Assembly (NCBI RefSeq): GCF_000805455.1
Contig: NZ_JSUS01000049.1
Span: 1 to 64,000 of the forward strand
DNA from: Acinetobacter sp. A47
GTDB taxonomy: Bacteria > Pseudomonadota > Gammaproteobacteria > Pseudomonadales > Moraxellaceae
Direction: 5' to 3'
DNA: 64,000 bases
The notes under the pieces were generated by a model. That model had not been told where the DNA came from, searched no databases, and saw only the letters and a program-made list of their open reading frames with translations. Shown here in pieces: positions 17,603 to 27,369 of this stretch. Position numbers and translations under genes: made by a program. Position 1 is the first letter of the stretch; each line of letters opens with the position of its first letter.

Positions 17603-19003
17603 TTATTGGTGCATACTGGTCTGTGATTGTGGCTGTTGACGGTAGAGTAATAAACCGGACTTTTGCAGATGGCGCCCCTTTTTTTCAAGCAGGTCTTGTA
17701 GCTTGGGAACATGTTTGGCAGCCGTATACAGTGCCAGATTGCATCCGATGAGACAATAAGGAAACCAGGAAACGGGTTGAGGGGACAAGCCCAGGGACTG
17801 CATTTTTTTACGGCCAATCAAGAACTGGGAGATTTCCAGATGTTTCTTATAAGCGAATTTCTGCTGGAAAGCTTGCAGGTAGCGATATTGCCGTTGCAAT
17901 GGTTCTTGCGACAGGCTGGTACCAAGCGAAATACTGCTGGCATCCGCTTCCGGGTGTGCAAATTGCATCCAGTAAATCATTTTCCAGCCATCTGCTTCTT
18001 TGTCGATCAGCCATTGTTCTTCTACACCCATTAACCAGCCGACATATTTCCAGAAATGTAGAAAGCTGTCGACTTCTTTCTGGTTAGGGAAAATACCCAA
18101 TGCCCTTATTCCAATCAGAACCACTCCGCTAAAGCCAATATTGGTCATGGCCTGATCATACTGATTGATGGGGAGACCCCAGGTCTCGGCATCCCATTTT
18201 TCTGAGTGCTGTAATTGATGACGGATCAAGGCATGAATAAAACGTACATACAGGGTAGAGGTAAAGCCTTTGCTAAAGCGCTGCAAGCCTTCTTGTTCAG
18301 TAATATCGATCCACCATTGGACTGTTTCTGCCAGACGCCTGCCAGCCTGTTTTTTTAACGCGCCTGTCAGTATCAGTGGCCGATTAAAACCGGGGTATCT
18401 ATAACCGTTCATTAAAGCATAATCCCGCAGGATCAGACAGTTATTGAGGCCGAGGCGATAAGTGAATTTGAGAGCCTCTTCAATCTTTTCCGGCTTATAC
18501 CAACTGGGCTTTTGCTTAACCTGCTGAAAGAAGTGGCTGAGTTCCGGAATTTCATGCGGGAGTTTGTCCAGACCTTGATAAAGTGCCTGCTCAAAATATT
18601 TCCGGTGTAAGCCGGGGTTTTTGAGTACCCAGCGAACCACCTGATCCATAGGTTCATCCCCCGTTTGCAGGGCAGTATTGAGTGCCAGATATTCGGTATA
18701 ACTTGGCTGGGTCTCCTGTCGGGTCATATAACTTAAAATTCGGGTTTTAATATTGGATTGAATCATCTCCTCAAAAGCCGCCAGACGTTTGGGCCTGGTA
18801 ATTTTGTCAGGATCAAGTCTTAAATGCTGATCATCAGATAGTTGTTGATGATCGGGGAGAGTAAAAAATCTAGGGGACAATTGAGAAAAATTATTGTTCA
18901 CGAGGTGGTCAAGGTTTCTAGCCAGATTCCTGATTAAACTTTGCCTCATGTCTTTATTAAACACGCTGAATACCTTTACTTCGTTTTCCGGAATAGTGAT
19001 CAT
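17603..19003 (-). CDS. MpaB / rubber-oxygenase (PF09995, DUF2236) family oxygenase
   Basis: A 466-residue protein of the family that includes rubber oxygenase Lcp and fungal MpaB, heme enzymes that cleave isoprenoid carbon-carbon double bonds to aldehydes. The family core is seen as RRLAETVQWWIDIT (222-235), SKGFTSTLYVRFIHALIRHQL (about 244-264), where H257 and nearby R and H residues are in the heme-ligand region, and WGLPINQYDQAMTNIGFSG (275-293). An N-terminal region of about 100 residues precedes the helical core. No signal peptide is present, unlike secreted Lcp. Neighbours are a CoA ligase (convergent) and an aldehyde dehydrogenase (divergent), which would fit processing of an aldehyde product. 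Confidence 0.7.
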   Translation of the reverse strand: MITIPENEVKVFSVFNKDMRQSLIRNLARNLDHLVNNNFSQLSPRFFTLPDHQQLSDDQHLRLDPDKITRPKRLAAFEEMIQSNIKTRILSYMTRQETQPSYTEYLALNTALQTGDEPMDQVVRWVLKNPGLHRKYFEQALYQGLDKLPHEIPELSHFFQQVKQKPSWYKPEKIEEALKFTYRLGLNNCLILRDYALMNGYRYPGFNRPLILTGALKKQAGRRLAETVQWWIDITEQEGLQRFSKGFTSTLYVRFIHALIRHQLQHSEKWDAETWGLPINQYDQAMTNIGFSGVVLIGIRALGIFPNQKEVDSFLHFWKYVGWLMGVEEQWLIDKEADGWKMIYWMQFAHPEADASSISLGTSLSQEPLQRQYRYLQAFQQKFAYKKHLEISQFLIGRKKMQSLGLSPQPVSWFPYCLIGCNLALYTAAKHVPKLQDLLEKKGRHLQKSGLLLYRQQPQSQTSMHQ

Positions 19004-19212
19004 GTTAAGGATTGATCAAGTCGACTTTAGCGATAGGTTAGATAAGTGGACTTTTTTCAATGTGAATCTGTTCAACGTCGCTGGTCGAACAGGCATCTGA
19101 AGTTTTACCTCCAGATGAGGGGGGAGCTTTTCTATCATAAAATTTATGTAACAAGCGGCTTTATACGTTATCCATTTGTTAATTTGAATAAAAAGATAAA
19201 TTCAACCGCACT

Positions 19213-19368
19213 TCAATGCTTCTGAGCTGCATTGGTTTTTTCACTTTCTGGTTCAGATCGACTGGTAAATGCAGGTGCGATACGGGGAATGCCGTGCTTA
19301 AATTCAGAACAAAGCGTCGATACATCAGCCGCAGCTTCGCCCGTCTGACGGTTAACCCGACAGTTCTT
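19213..19368 (-). pseudogene. Coding-like C-terminal remnant (52 codons)
   Basis: On the minus strand, frame ending with TGA at 19213-19215, a sequence with normal coding character is readable (TGEAAADVSTLCSEFKHG, PRIAPAFTSRSEPESEK). A stop codon at 19369-19371 cuts it off upstream. The base composition is clearly higher in GC than the surrounding spacer (19004-19770), which otherwise holds nothing recognisable. This looks like the tail of a lost gene; the family is not recognised. Confidence 0.35.
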
Positions 19369-19770
19369 TTAAGCTTTTGCTCAATAAATGATTGGATTGG
19401 TCTTTTTGTAGTCAAATTGTTGTTTTTTATAGCAATTAATAGTTCATTTTTTAAAAATGATAAGAGGTAATTTGTATTTTTTTATAGGCTTTTATTATTT
19501 TTGAAAGATCAAAATATCAGCGTAATAGGTAAGAAAAACATGAAAAGCGAAAAATATGTGCAATTAAAATACTTTTAGCATAAAAATAGCATGGAGAAAC
19601 AGCTAAAAAAAGAGCATTTAATTACCAATTAAAACAGAAAAAACAGAGACTTATACTATCATCCTGCGTCGCTTTTTAGCAATCAGCGATATTTTTACTT
19701 AACCAGGAATTCCGGTTTTGAAAATTTGTATTGCGATCGTCAGTTCGTTTTAGTTTAAGGAAACAGGTCA

Positions 19771-21219
19771 ATGTCGGTAAAAAGAGTAAATCAGGTTAAA
19801 AAATTTGATTTATGGATCAATGGGGAGCATGTAGCGCCCGCATCAAAAACGTATTTTATTGATCATAATCCGGAAAATGATTCTGTTTTGGCAGAAATTG
19901 CCGATGCCAATGAACATGATGTAAATAGGACGGTGCAAAGTGCCCATCTGGCCTTCCAGTCCTATCGAAAAAGTCTTGCCAAAGAGCGCGAAATCTATTT
20001 GTCTCGGGCAGCGGCTTTAATCGAAAAGTATGAAAACCGGTTTATAGAGTTACTGGTCAGCGAGGTGGGTTCGCCAATTGCAAAAGCACGTTATGAGGTT
20101 GCTTATGCTGCCAAATGTTTACGAGCTGCCGCTGGCGTAGCACGCCGTATTTGCGGCCAGACCATACCATCCGATACGGCGGGGCGGTTTGTCATGACAA
20201 TGCGCCAGCCTATTGGTGTGGTTGCTGCCATCACGCCATTTAATGTGCCTTTACTCAAAAGTGTAAAACTAAGCTGCTCGGCGCTGGCCACAGGCAATAC
20301 GGTGGTATTGCTATCATCGGAACAGGCGCCCATGATCAGCCTGTTACTTGCAGATATTTATCATGAAGCCGGTTTTCCTCCGGGTACGGTGAATGTAATT
20401 ACAGGCAATGGCGCGCTTATCGGGGATGCCCTGATCACGCATGAATTGGTCAAGGCGGTTATGTTTACAGGTTCAAGTCGGGTCGGTAAACACATAGGTG
20501 AGCTATGTGGTGCCAGAATGAAGCGTGTAATTTTAGAGTTGGGCGGCAAGAATCCTCTGGTGGTTTTAGATGATGCCGATCTGGATGCTGCTGTTGAAGC
20601 TGCAGTTTTCAGTCAGTTCTATTATCAGGGGCAGACCTGTATGGCTTCTAGCCGGATTTATGTCGATCAATCTATTGAAGACGAATTTATCACACGCTTC
20701 ATTGCAAAAGCACAAGCACTGGTTTTGGGCGATTTGTACGACGAGAAGACCTGTGTTGGGCCTATTATTTCGGCACGTCAACGTGACCGGATCAGGCATC
20801 ATATTGAAGATGCGCAAGCCAAAGGGGCGACAGTATTAACAGGCGGAGACTGGCTGGGTAACCGTTGCAAGCCCACTATTTTAACCGGGGTCAATCAAAC
20901 CATGAAGATTTATCATGAAGAAACCTTTGGGCCGGTAACATCTGTCTATGCTTTCTCCAGCCTGGATGAAGCAATTCAGCTGGCCAATGCGAGCCATTAT
21001 GGTTTGTCTTCTGCCATTTTTACGCAAAATATCAAGCAGGCATTTCGCTTTATGGACGAGATTGAAGCCGGAATGGTTCATATAAATGCTCCGACCATCT
21101 GGGATGAGCCTCATGTACCATTTGGTGGCATAAAAGACAGTGGATTTGGCCGTGAAGGCACGGAGATTGATGTCGAGACCTTAACCGAATTAAAACTGGC
21201 CACAATCAATCTACATTGA
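19771..21219 (+). CDS. NAD(P)-dependent aldehyde dehydrogenase (benzaldehyde/vanillin-dehydrogenase-like), 482 aa
   Basis: It oxidises an aldehyde to its acid. N158 in TPFNVP, E256 in ELGGKNP and the nucleophile C290 in GQTCMASS are all present, and the C-terminal FGGIKDSGFGREG is typical. Odd point: the cofactor-binding segment reads TVVLLSSEQAP, where most family members have a lysine (VVLKPSE type) contacting the adenine ribose. A leucine stands there, so cofactor preference or activity may differ. A ribosome site (AAGGAAA) precedes ATG. It is divergent from the MpaB-like oxygenase gene over a 770-base spacer and followed by a terminator at 21390. Confidence 0.85.
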   Translation: MSVKRVNQVKKFDLWINGEHVAPASKTYFIDHNPENDSVLAEIADANEHDVNRTVQSAHLAFQSYRKSLAKEREIYLSRAAALIEKYENRFIELLVSEVGSPIAKARYEVAYAAKCLRAAAGVARRICGQTIPSDTAGRFVMTMRQPIGVVAAITPFNVPLLKSVKLSCSALATGNTVVLLSSEQAPMISLLLADIYHEAGFPPGTVNVITGNGALIGDALITHELVKAVMFTGSSRVGKHIGELCGARMKRVILELGGKNPLVVLDDADLDAAVEAAVFSQFYYQGQTCMASSRIYVDQSIEDEFITRFIAKAQALVLGDLYDEKTCVGPIISARQRDRIRHHIEDAQAKGATVLTGGDWLGNRCKPTILTGVNQTMKIYHEETFGPVTSVYAFSSLDEAIQLANASHYGLSSAIFTQNIKQAFRFMDEIEAGMVHINAPTIWDEPHVPFGGIKDSGFGREGTEIDVETLTELKLATINLH

Positions 21220-21389
21220 GGTAGGAGGAAAGCCTGTTTTGTCAATTCTTGGCTTATCAGGTATGACGGCCTGAGCTAAAACAGCGGTTTTATGTTGGGT
21301 CATAAATATGCAAGCCGATTTGTCTATATGGCGAGGGCATTGTTGTGCCTGTTGCTGTCCTTGCATGGCTATAGCAAAACTACACTGTC

Positions 21390-21419
21390 AAAAAGCCCTT
21401 AGCATGATAAGGGCTTTTT
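21390..21419 (+). terminator. Terminator after the aldehyde dehydrogenase
   Basis: AAAAAGCCCTT / AAGGGCTTTTT stem-loop. The remaining spacer up to the fru operon (21420-21640) holds an 80-codon open frame without coding character and presumably the fru promoter. Confidence 0.85.
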
Positions 21420-21640
21420 CTATCGGTATGGGTGTACCGTTTGATGCAAATGGATGTTGCCGCGCAGGACAACAAAACAACTGATGACCGATTGAAGCTG
21501 TTTTTCATAAAATTTGTCACTGTTAAAACTAGAACGCAAGACCTTATTGTAGAATGTGCCGAAATGGATGGGCTGATTGAATATTTCCTTCATTCATACT
21601 TAATTAACAATAACGGTTTCAACTTTTTGAAGGACACTTT

Positions 21641-24502
21641 ATGTTTGTACTTGAGCCGAAGCATGTACATATGAACCTGCATGCCAAGGATAAGGCGGCA
21701 GCTCTACAATGTTTAGTTAATATTCTGGTTGAAGATCAATTAACCACAGCAGATTATCTGACCGGTTTACAGGCTCGTGAAGCACAGGGCGCAACCTATC
21801 TTGGACAAGGTATTGCCATTCCTCATGGTACTCCCCAGTCTCGTGAGTTTATCAAGGAAACCGGGATACGGCTTGCGCATTTTCCGGAAGGTGTCGTCTG
21901 GGATGGGGAACATAAAATTTATCTGGCCGTGGTTATTGCGGCAAAATCGGATGAACATTTACAGGTCCTGCAAATCCTGACGCGTGCTTTGAATCATGAT
22001 GTCAGCGCACAGGTACAGACCGCAACGACAGCCGAACAGATTATTGATATTCTTCAGGTACGGCCAGATGCACTGGTCTTGCATGAAAACCTGATCCAGA
22101 CTCAGGTGCATGTGGAAGATATTGATGATTTCTTTTGGGCGGCCACCAAATTATTAAAACAGCAAAAACTGGTGCAAGCCGGCTTTATGAGCCAGCTAGA
22201 TCCTGGTCACCTGATCCAGATCCAGGATTCAATCTGGAGTATTTCAGGGCAGCATTATGTTTCCGAAGCTGCGGTCAGTATTGTACAGTCAGAACAGGCG
22301 CTAAACTTTGCACAAGGCCAGATACAGACCCTGATTTGTATTGCACAGCATGACCAGCTGGATACCACACAATTGAGCCGTTTGATTGACCTGTTATTTC
22401 AGGCAGACATCCAGCAGCAATTACAGTCCGGACAAAGCCGTCATGAAATTGCCAAGCTGATGGGTGCAGAAATTATTCCGGACTGGCCTTATCAGCCTGT
22501 AGTGCTTGCCAATAAGCATGGTTTGCATGCCCGTCCTGCCACGCAACTGGTCAATATCACTAAAACCTTTAAAGGCGATATCCAGGTTGCTGTAGATGGC
22601 GGTGCTTATGTGTCTGCCAAAAGCTTGACCAAATTACTGGCCTTGGGCTGTCAGTATGGACAGACCCTGACCTTTATTGCTGAGCCAAATACCGATGCGG
22701 TAGAAGGGTTAACGGCGATTGTACAGGCGGTCAAGAATGGTCTGGGCGAAGAGGTGGACGCGGTTGCCGAAACTGGGTCACCCGTCTTGGCTGAACCGGA
22801 AAGCACACTGCAAGAAATGGCGGATGCCGCCACGCCGGCCAGGGGAACAGCAGCCTCGTCAGGTCTGGCTTTTGGCCCGGCCCATGTCATTAAGCCAAGA
22901 AACTTCCAATACCCACGTTTTGGCCAGAACGTAAAAGCGGAAAAGGAAAAGCTGGAAATTGCACTCTATAGTGTAAAAAATACCATTCACCAGCTGATCG
23001 TAAAAAACGAGATTGATGAGATTAAACAAATCTTTCAGGCGCATCTGGAAATGCTGGACGATCCTGACCTGATCCAGCAGGTACACCAAGGCCTGAACCA
23101 GAATCTGACCGCCGCGGCGGCTTGGCATGATTATATCGAGCAGGCTGCACAGACACAGGCTGCGCTGAATGATCCGCTTCTGGCAGAACGTGCTGCCGAT
23201 TTAAGGGATATTGGCGACAAGGTGCTCAGTGTGCTGTGTAATGAAGTGATGCCAGCTGAACCTGAACAACCTTATATTCTGGTGATGCATGACCTTGGGC
23301 CCGGGGATGTCGCCCGTCTGGATAAAGACCGTGTTGCCGGGATTTTAACAGCCGTTGGTGGTGCATCGGCACACAGTGCGATTGTGGCACGTGCCTTGGG
23401 TATCCCTGCGGTGGTGGGTGCCGGTGACGGGATTTTACATATTGAGGCCCAGACTACGGTCCTGATTAATGGTGATACGGGCGCAATTGAGATTGATCCG
23501 GCACCTGAGCAGATCGAACAGGCCATTCGTGAGCGTGAGCAGCAAAGACAGCGACGTCAGGAAGCGGAGCGCCATTGTCATGAAAGCGCCGTGACGGTGG
23601 ATCAGCATCAGGTCGAAATTGCTGCAAATATCGGCAAGATTCTGGATACCGCAAAAGCGGTCGATCATGGTGCGGAGGCAATTGGTTTATTACGTACCGA
23701 ACTGGTGTTTATGGCCCATCGACAGGCACCGGATGAAATCACCCAGGAAAAAGACTACCGCCATGTACTGGATATGCTAGCCGGCCGGCCGCTGGTGGTT
23801 CGCACGCTGGATGTCGGGGGAGACAAGCCGCTGCCTTATTTGCCGATTGCTGCAGAAGAGAACCCGTTTCTCGGTTTACGCGGCATCCGCCTGACTTTAA
23901 GAAAACCGCAATTATTACGCCAGCAACTGATTGCCTTGGTCAAGGCAGCAGATGGACGCCCGTTACGGATTATGTTCCCGATGGTAGGACGAATCGAAGA
24001 ATGGCGGGCAGCCCGACATATTCTGGATGAAGTACTCACTGAATATCCATGTGACAACCTTCAGGTCGGGATCATGATCGAGGTCCCTTCAGCGGCCTTG
24101 CTGGCACCATTACTGGCCAAAGAAGTGGATTTCTTTAGTATCGGTACCAATGACCTGACCCAGTATACGCTGGCGATTGACCGTGGCCATCCGGTACTGT
24201 CAGCCGAGGCCGATGGATTACATCCAAGTATTTTATTGTTGATTGATCAGGCTGTCCGGGCAGCACATGCCCACCAGAAATGGGTCGGGGTATGTGGCGA
24301 GCTGGCAGCAGATCCGAAGGCTGTACCGATCTTGCTGGGTTTGGGAGTGGATGAGCTGAGTATGTCTTCATCCAGCATTCCATTGGTAAAAGCACAAATC
24401 CGGACCTTGAATTATGCCGATTGCCAGCAACTGGCTCAGCGTGCATTACAGTGTGAAAGTGCCACGGCAGTGCGTGAATTGATGGAGTTGAAGCATGGCT
24501 AA
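21641..24502 (+). CDS. fruB: Multiphosphoryl transfer protein: fused fructose EIIA, HPr and Enzyme I (953 aa)
   Basis: This is the soluble part of a fructose phosphotransferase system in one chain. Residues about 1-145 form EIIA with the phosphorylated histidine in IPHGTPQSREF (H62). A linker domain follows to about 280. HPr is at about 285-370 with GLHARPA (H296). The rest is Enzyme I, with the phosphohistidine in VGGASAHSAIVARALG (H578, usual consensus GG-x-T-S-H), the PEP-site arginines in GLLRTELVF and the catalytic cysteine in GVCGELA near the end. Phosphate flows from PEP to EI, HPr, EIIA and then FruA. AAGGA precedes ATG. The next gene overlaps by eight bases. Confidence 0.93.
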   Translation: MFVLEPKHVHMNLHAKDKAAALQCLVNILVEDQLTTADYLTGLQAREAQGATYLGQGIAIPHGTPQSREFIKETGIRLAHFPEGVVWDGEHKIYLAVVIAAKSDEHLQVLQILTRALNHDVSAQVQTATTAEQIIDILQVRPDALVLHENLIQTQVHVEDIDDFFWAATKLLKQQKLVQAGFMSQLDPGHLIQIQDSIWSISGQHYVSEAAVSIVQSEQALNFAQGQIQTLICIAQHDQLDTTQLSRLIDLLFQADIQQQLQSGQSRHEIAKLMGAEIIPDWPYQPVVLANKHGLHARPATQLVNITKTFKGDIQVAVDGGAYVSAKSLTKLLALGCQYGQTLTFIAEPNTDAVEGLTAIVQAVKNGLGEEVDAVAETGSPVLAEPESTLQEMADAATPARGTAASSGLAFGPAHVIKPRNFQYPRFGQNVKAEKEKLEIALYSVKNTIHQLIVKNEIDEIKQIFQAHLEMLDDPDLIQQVHQGLNQNLTAAAAWHDYIEQAAQTQAALNDPLLAERAADLRDIGDKVLSVLCNEVMPAEPEQPYILVMHDLGPGDVARLDKDRVAGILTAVGGASAHSAIVARALGIPAVVGAGDGILHIEAQTTVLINGDTGAIEIDPAPEQIEQAIREREQQRQRRQEAERHCHESAVTVDQHQVEIAANIGKILDTAKAVDHGAEAIGLLRTELVFMAHRQAPDEITQEKDYRHVLDMLAGRPLVVRTLDVGGDKPLPYLPIAAEENPFLGLRGIRLTLRKPQLLRQQLIALVKAADGRPLRIMFPMVGRIEEWRAARHILDEVLTEYPCDNLQVGIMIEVPSAALLAPLLAKEVDFFSIGTNDLTQYTLAIDRGHPVLSAEADGLHPSILLLIDQAVRAAHAHQKWVGVCGELAADPKAVPILLGLGVDELSMSSSSIPLVKAQIRTLNYADCQQLAQRALQCESATAVRELMELKHG

Positions 24503-25445
24503 AATCTTGACAGTGACGTTAAACCCTGCAATTGATGTCACGCTTGAACTGGATGAATTGCGAGTGGGTGAGGTTAACCGCCAGCAACAGGTACAAACCC
24601 ATGCAGCAGGTAAGGGCCTCAATGTTGCGCAGGTACTGCATGATCTCGGGCATGAGCTGATTGTGACGGGCTTTTTGGGAAAACAGAACCGGGCCTTGTT
24701 TGACCAGCATTTTCAGGCGATGCAGTTTGATAACCAGTTTGTCTATGTGGACGGTGAAACCCGCCAGAATATCAAGATTGCAGAACAGTCTGGACGTATG
24801 ACCGATCTTAATGCCAAGGGCTTTCGGGTGTCTGAGCATGATAAACAGGCCTTGTTTGCGCGTATTCAGGCCTGCTGCCAACAGACCGATTATGTGGTGA
24901 TCGCTGGTAGTCTGGCTCAGGGCTTCAGCATAGATGATTTTAAGTACCTGATCTCGATCTTGCATCAACAACACAAGCATGTTGCGGTTGATAGCAGTGG
25001 TCAGGCCTTGGTTGCTGCGATTGAAATGAATCCGTGGATGATCAAACCCAATACAGATGAGCTACAGGAAAGTTTTGGCGAAGCGGCTGACAGTTTTTCC
25101 CAGCAGCTTGCCTTGTTCCAGCGCTTAAATTGTCAGATTGAACATATTGTCATTTCGATGGGCGAAGCCGGGGTCAACTGGATCAACCCGGCACTAGCCT
25201 TACATGCCAGCCCACCTCAAGTCACTGTAAAAAGTACCGTCGGTGCAGGTGATTCGTTGCTGGCAGGCATGCTGCATGGTCTGGTAAGTGACATGACACC
25301 TGAGCAAACCCTCAAAACTGCCACCGCCATTGCCAGTCATGCCGTGACCCAAATCGGCTTTCGTGTGCCTGAAGCTGAACGGCTGGAAGCATTAAAACAA
25401 CAAACCACGATCAACACTCTGGATAAGTCTGATGCAAACAATTAA
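24495..25445 (+). CDS. fruK: 1-phosphofructokinase
   Basis: A PfkB/ribokinase-family kinase of 316 aa converting fructose 1-phosphate, made by the PTS, to fructose 1,6-bisphosphate. TLNPAIDVTLELDEL opens the protein, AAGKGLNVAQVLHDLG (about 37-52) is the sugar-binding glycine motif, PNTDEL is the family mid-motif, and STVGAGDSLLAG near residue 250 holds the catalytic aspartate. It overlaps fruB upstream (8 bases) and fruA downstream (14 bases), which indicates translational coupling within the operon. Confidence 0.93.
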   Translation: MAKILTVTLNPAIDVTLELDELRVGEVNRQQQVQTHAAGKGLNVAQVLHDLGHELIVTGFLGKQNRALFDQHFQAMQFDNQFVYVDGETRQNIKIAEQSGRMTDLNAKGFRVSEHDKQALFARIQACCQQTDYVVIAGSLAQGFSIDDFKYLISILHQQHKHVAVDSSGQALVAAIEMNPWMIKPNTDELQESFGEAADSFSQQLALFQRLNCQIEHIVISMGEAGVNWINPALALHASPPQVTVKSTVGAGDSLLAGMLHGLVSDMTPEQTLKTATAIASHAVTQIGFRVPEAERLEALKQQTTINTLDKSDANN

Positions 25446-27150
25446 ATCCCTTTTATTTGTGATCAATTCGCAACAGTATGTCAATGCGTTGATTCTGGCT
25501 AAAAAACTGGCGCAGCTTGCACAGCAGCAAGGCTATGACAGTGCGATCATCTCGATGCAGGATGAACTGCCTGAACAGGGTTTTGATACCGTGATCTTTG
25601 TCGGGCAGGTTCCATCACAACTGGGTGCCTTTAAAACTTATCAGGTCGCCACAGTTTCAATCCGGCAAGCGATGGAAAATGCAGGGCAGGCCTTACAGGA
25701 TGCTTTAGACAATAGTACCTCAGTGGCACAATTGGCGACACAGCCAAATGATCAGCATCAGGCACAGAATTTTGTGGCGGTAACGGCTTGTCCTACAGGT
25801 GTGGCACATACCTTTATGGCGGCGGAAGCATTACAGCAGGGTGCAGCCAAACTGGGCTATCACATTCAGGTCGAAACCCAAGGTTCGGTCGGGGCGAAAA
25901 ATATCCTGACGGATGAAGCCATTGCAGCTGCCGATATCGTGATTTTAGCCACGGATATTGAAGTCAATACCGACCGCTTTGTGGGTAAACGGGTCTATCG
26001 TTGCGGTACAGGCTTTGCACTGAAACAAACCGACAAGGCTTTTGCAGAAGCAATCACGGAAGCCAAGCTTTTAGAAAGCTCTAAACAAAACAGTCAAAAG
26101 AGCAGTCAGGAGGCCAAGCAGGAAAAAACAGGCGTTTATAAACACCTGTTGACCGGGGTGTCCTTTATGTTGCCGATGGTGGTAGCCGGCGGTTTGCTCA
26201 TCGCGCTATCTTTATGTTTTGGTCTGAATGCGGCTGAGCAGGCCGGAAGTCTGGCTGCTGTGTTAAAGCAGATTGGTGCGGCTGCTTTTAGCCTGATGGT
26301 GCCGATGCTGGCCGGTTATATAGCCTATTCGATTGCCGACCGTCCGGGGCTGGCACCCGGTCTGGTCGGTGGCCTCATCGCAACGCAATTAAATGCAGGC
26401 TTTTTAGGCGGCATCGTCGCTGGCTTTTTGGCAGGCTATATTGCTTTATTCCTGGCCAAAAAAATCAAGCTGCCTACCAGTCTGGAGGCCCTGAAACCGA
26501 TTTTAATTGTGCCCTTATTGGGTACTTTGTCGGTGGGGCTGATCATGTTCTATGTGGTAGGATATCCGGTAGCCCAGATTTTTGAGATGATGAAAGATTT
26601 TCTTAACAATATGGGCACCACCAACGCCGTGCTGATGGGCATTGTGCTGGCTTCGATGATGTGTATTGATTTAGGCGGGCCGATTAATAAAGCTGCCTAT
26701 GCCTTCACTGTGGGTTTATTGACCACCAATACCTATATGCCGATGGCAGCGACCATGGCAGGCGGAATGGTGCCAGCGATTGGTATGGCGATTGCAACCC
26801 TGTTGGCAAAACAGAAGTTTAACCAGAGTGAGCGAGATGCGGGCAAGGCTGCATTTGTGTTGGGCCTGTGCTTTATTTCTGAAGGGGCGATTCCCTTTGC
26901 AGCCAAAGACCCGATCCGGGTCATTCCGGCCTGTATCGCAGGTGGAGCGGTGACTGGTGCCTTGGTGGCACTATTCCACTGCGAACTGGTAACTCCACAT
27001 GGCGGCATTTTTGTGTTGCTCATTCCTAATGCGATTAGTCATGCCTGGCTTTATCTTGCCGCTATAGCAATTGGTAGCTGTATTACCGGTGTAATTTATG
27101 CGCTATTAAAACGCCGTGAAGTGGTTGAGGCACAAGCGGCTTCAGCCTAA
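25432..27150 (+). CDS. fruA: Fructose-specific PTS EIIBC permease
   Basis: A 572-residue membrane transporter that phosphorylates fructose on uptake. A degenerate N-terminal IIB-like domain (about 1-100) is followed by the active IIB domain with the phosphocysteine in TACPTGVAHTFMAAE (C120). The IIC membrane domain begins near 235 (GVSFMLPMVVAGGLL), contains about eight helices, and includes the substrate-loop GGPINKAAY and SEGAIPFAAKDP. This is the standard IIB'-IIB-IIC layout. It is the last gene of fruB-fruK-fruA and is followed by a strong terminator. Confidence 0.93.
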   Translation: MQTIKSLLFVINSQQYVNALILAKKLAQLAQQQGYDSAIISMQDELPEQGFDTVIFVGQVPSQLGAFKTYQVATVSIRQAMENAGQALQDALDNSTSVAQLATQPNDQHQAQNFVAVTACPTGVAHTFMAAEALQQGAAKLGYHIQVETQGSVGAKNILTDEAIAAADIVILATDIEVNTDRFVGKRVYRCGTGFALKQTDKAFAEAITEAKLLESSKQNSQKSSQEAKQEKTGVYKHLLTGVSFMLPMVVAGGLLIALSLCFGLNAAEQAGSLAAVLKQIGAAAFSLMVPMLAGYIAYSIADRPGLAPGLVGGLIATQLNAGFLGGIVAGFLAGYIALFLAKKIKLPTSLEALKPILIVPLLGTLSVGLIMFYVVGYPVAQIFEMMKDFLNNMGTTNAVLMGIVLASMMCIDLGGPINKAAYAFTVGLLTTNTYMPMAATMAGGMVPAIGMAIATLLAKQKFNQSERDAGKAAFVLGLCFISEGAIPFAAKDPIRVIPACIAGGAVTGALVALFHCELVTPHGGIFVLLIPNAISHAWLYLAAIAIGSCITGVIYALLKRREVVEAQAASA

Positions 27151-27179
27151 GTTGCATAGCATTTTGTTCAAACAGATCA

Positions 27180-27213
27180 GGCAGATCATTGGTCACAATG
27201 ATCTGCCTTTTTT
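27180..27213 (+). terminator. Terminator of the fru operon
   Basis: GGCAGATCATTG / CAATGATCTGCC perfect stem with a short loop, followed by seven T, 29 bases after the fruA stop. Confidence 0.92.
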
Positions 27214-27369
27214 ATGCTTTACCTGTGCCTGGCCTCACTGGCATATAGGGGCGGGCAAGGCGATGTTTTTTTAATTCAATTGGTTTTATCTTTCATTTGC
27301 CAGCCCTTATTTCATTCGATCACTATTTATTGTTATGATATAACATAACTTTAATTTATTTATGATTTT

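Noticed and set aside
21570..21640. Possible Cra/FruR-type site before fruB (TGAA...TTCA elements)
   Set aside because: The arms are poorly matched to known Cra operators and no local regulator gene exists; not strong enough to annotate.
21432..21674. 80-codon open frame upstream of fruB, overlapping its start
   Set aside because: It overlaps the fruB start in another frame, has no family resemblance, and sits where the fru promoter is expected.
24519..24980. 153-codon minus-strand open frame inside fruK
   Set aside because: Opposite-strand shadow of a strongly conserved fruK frame.
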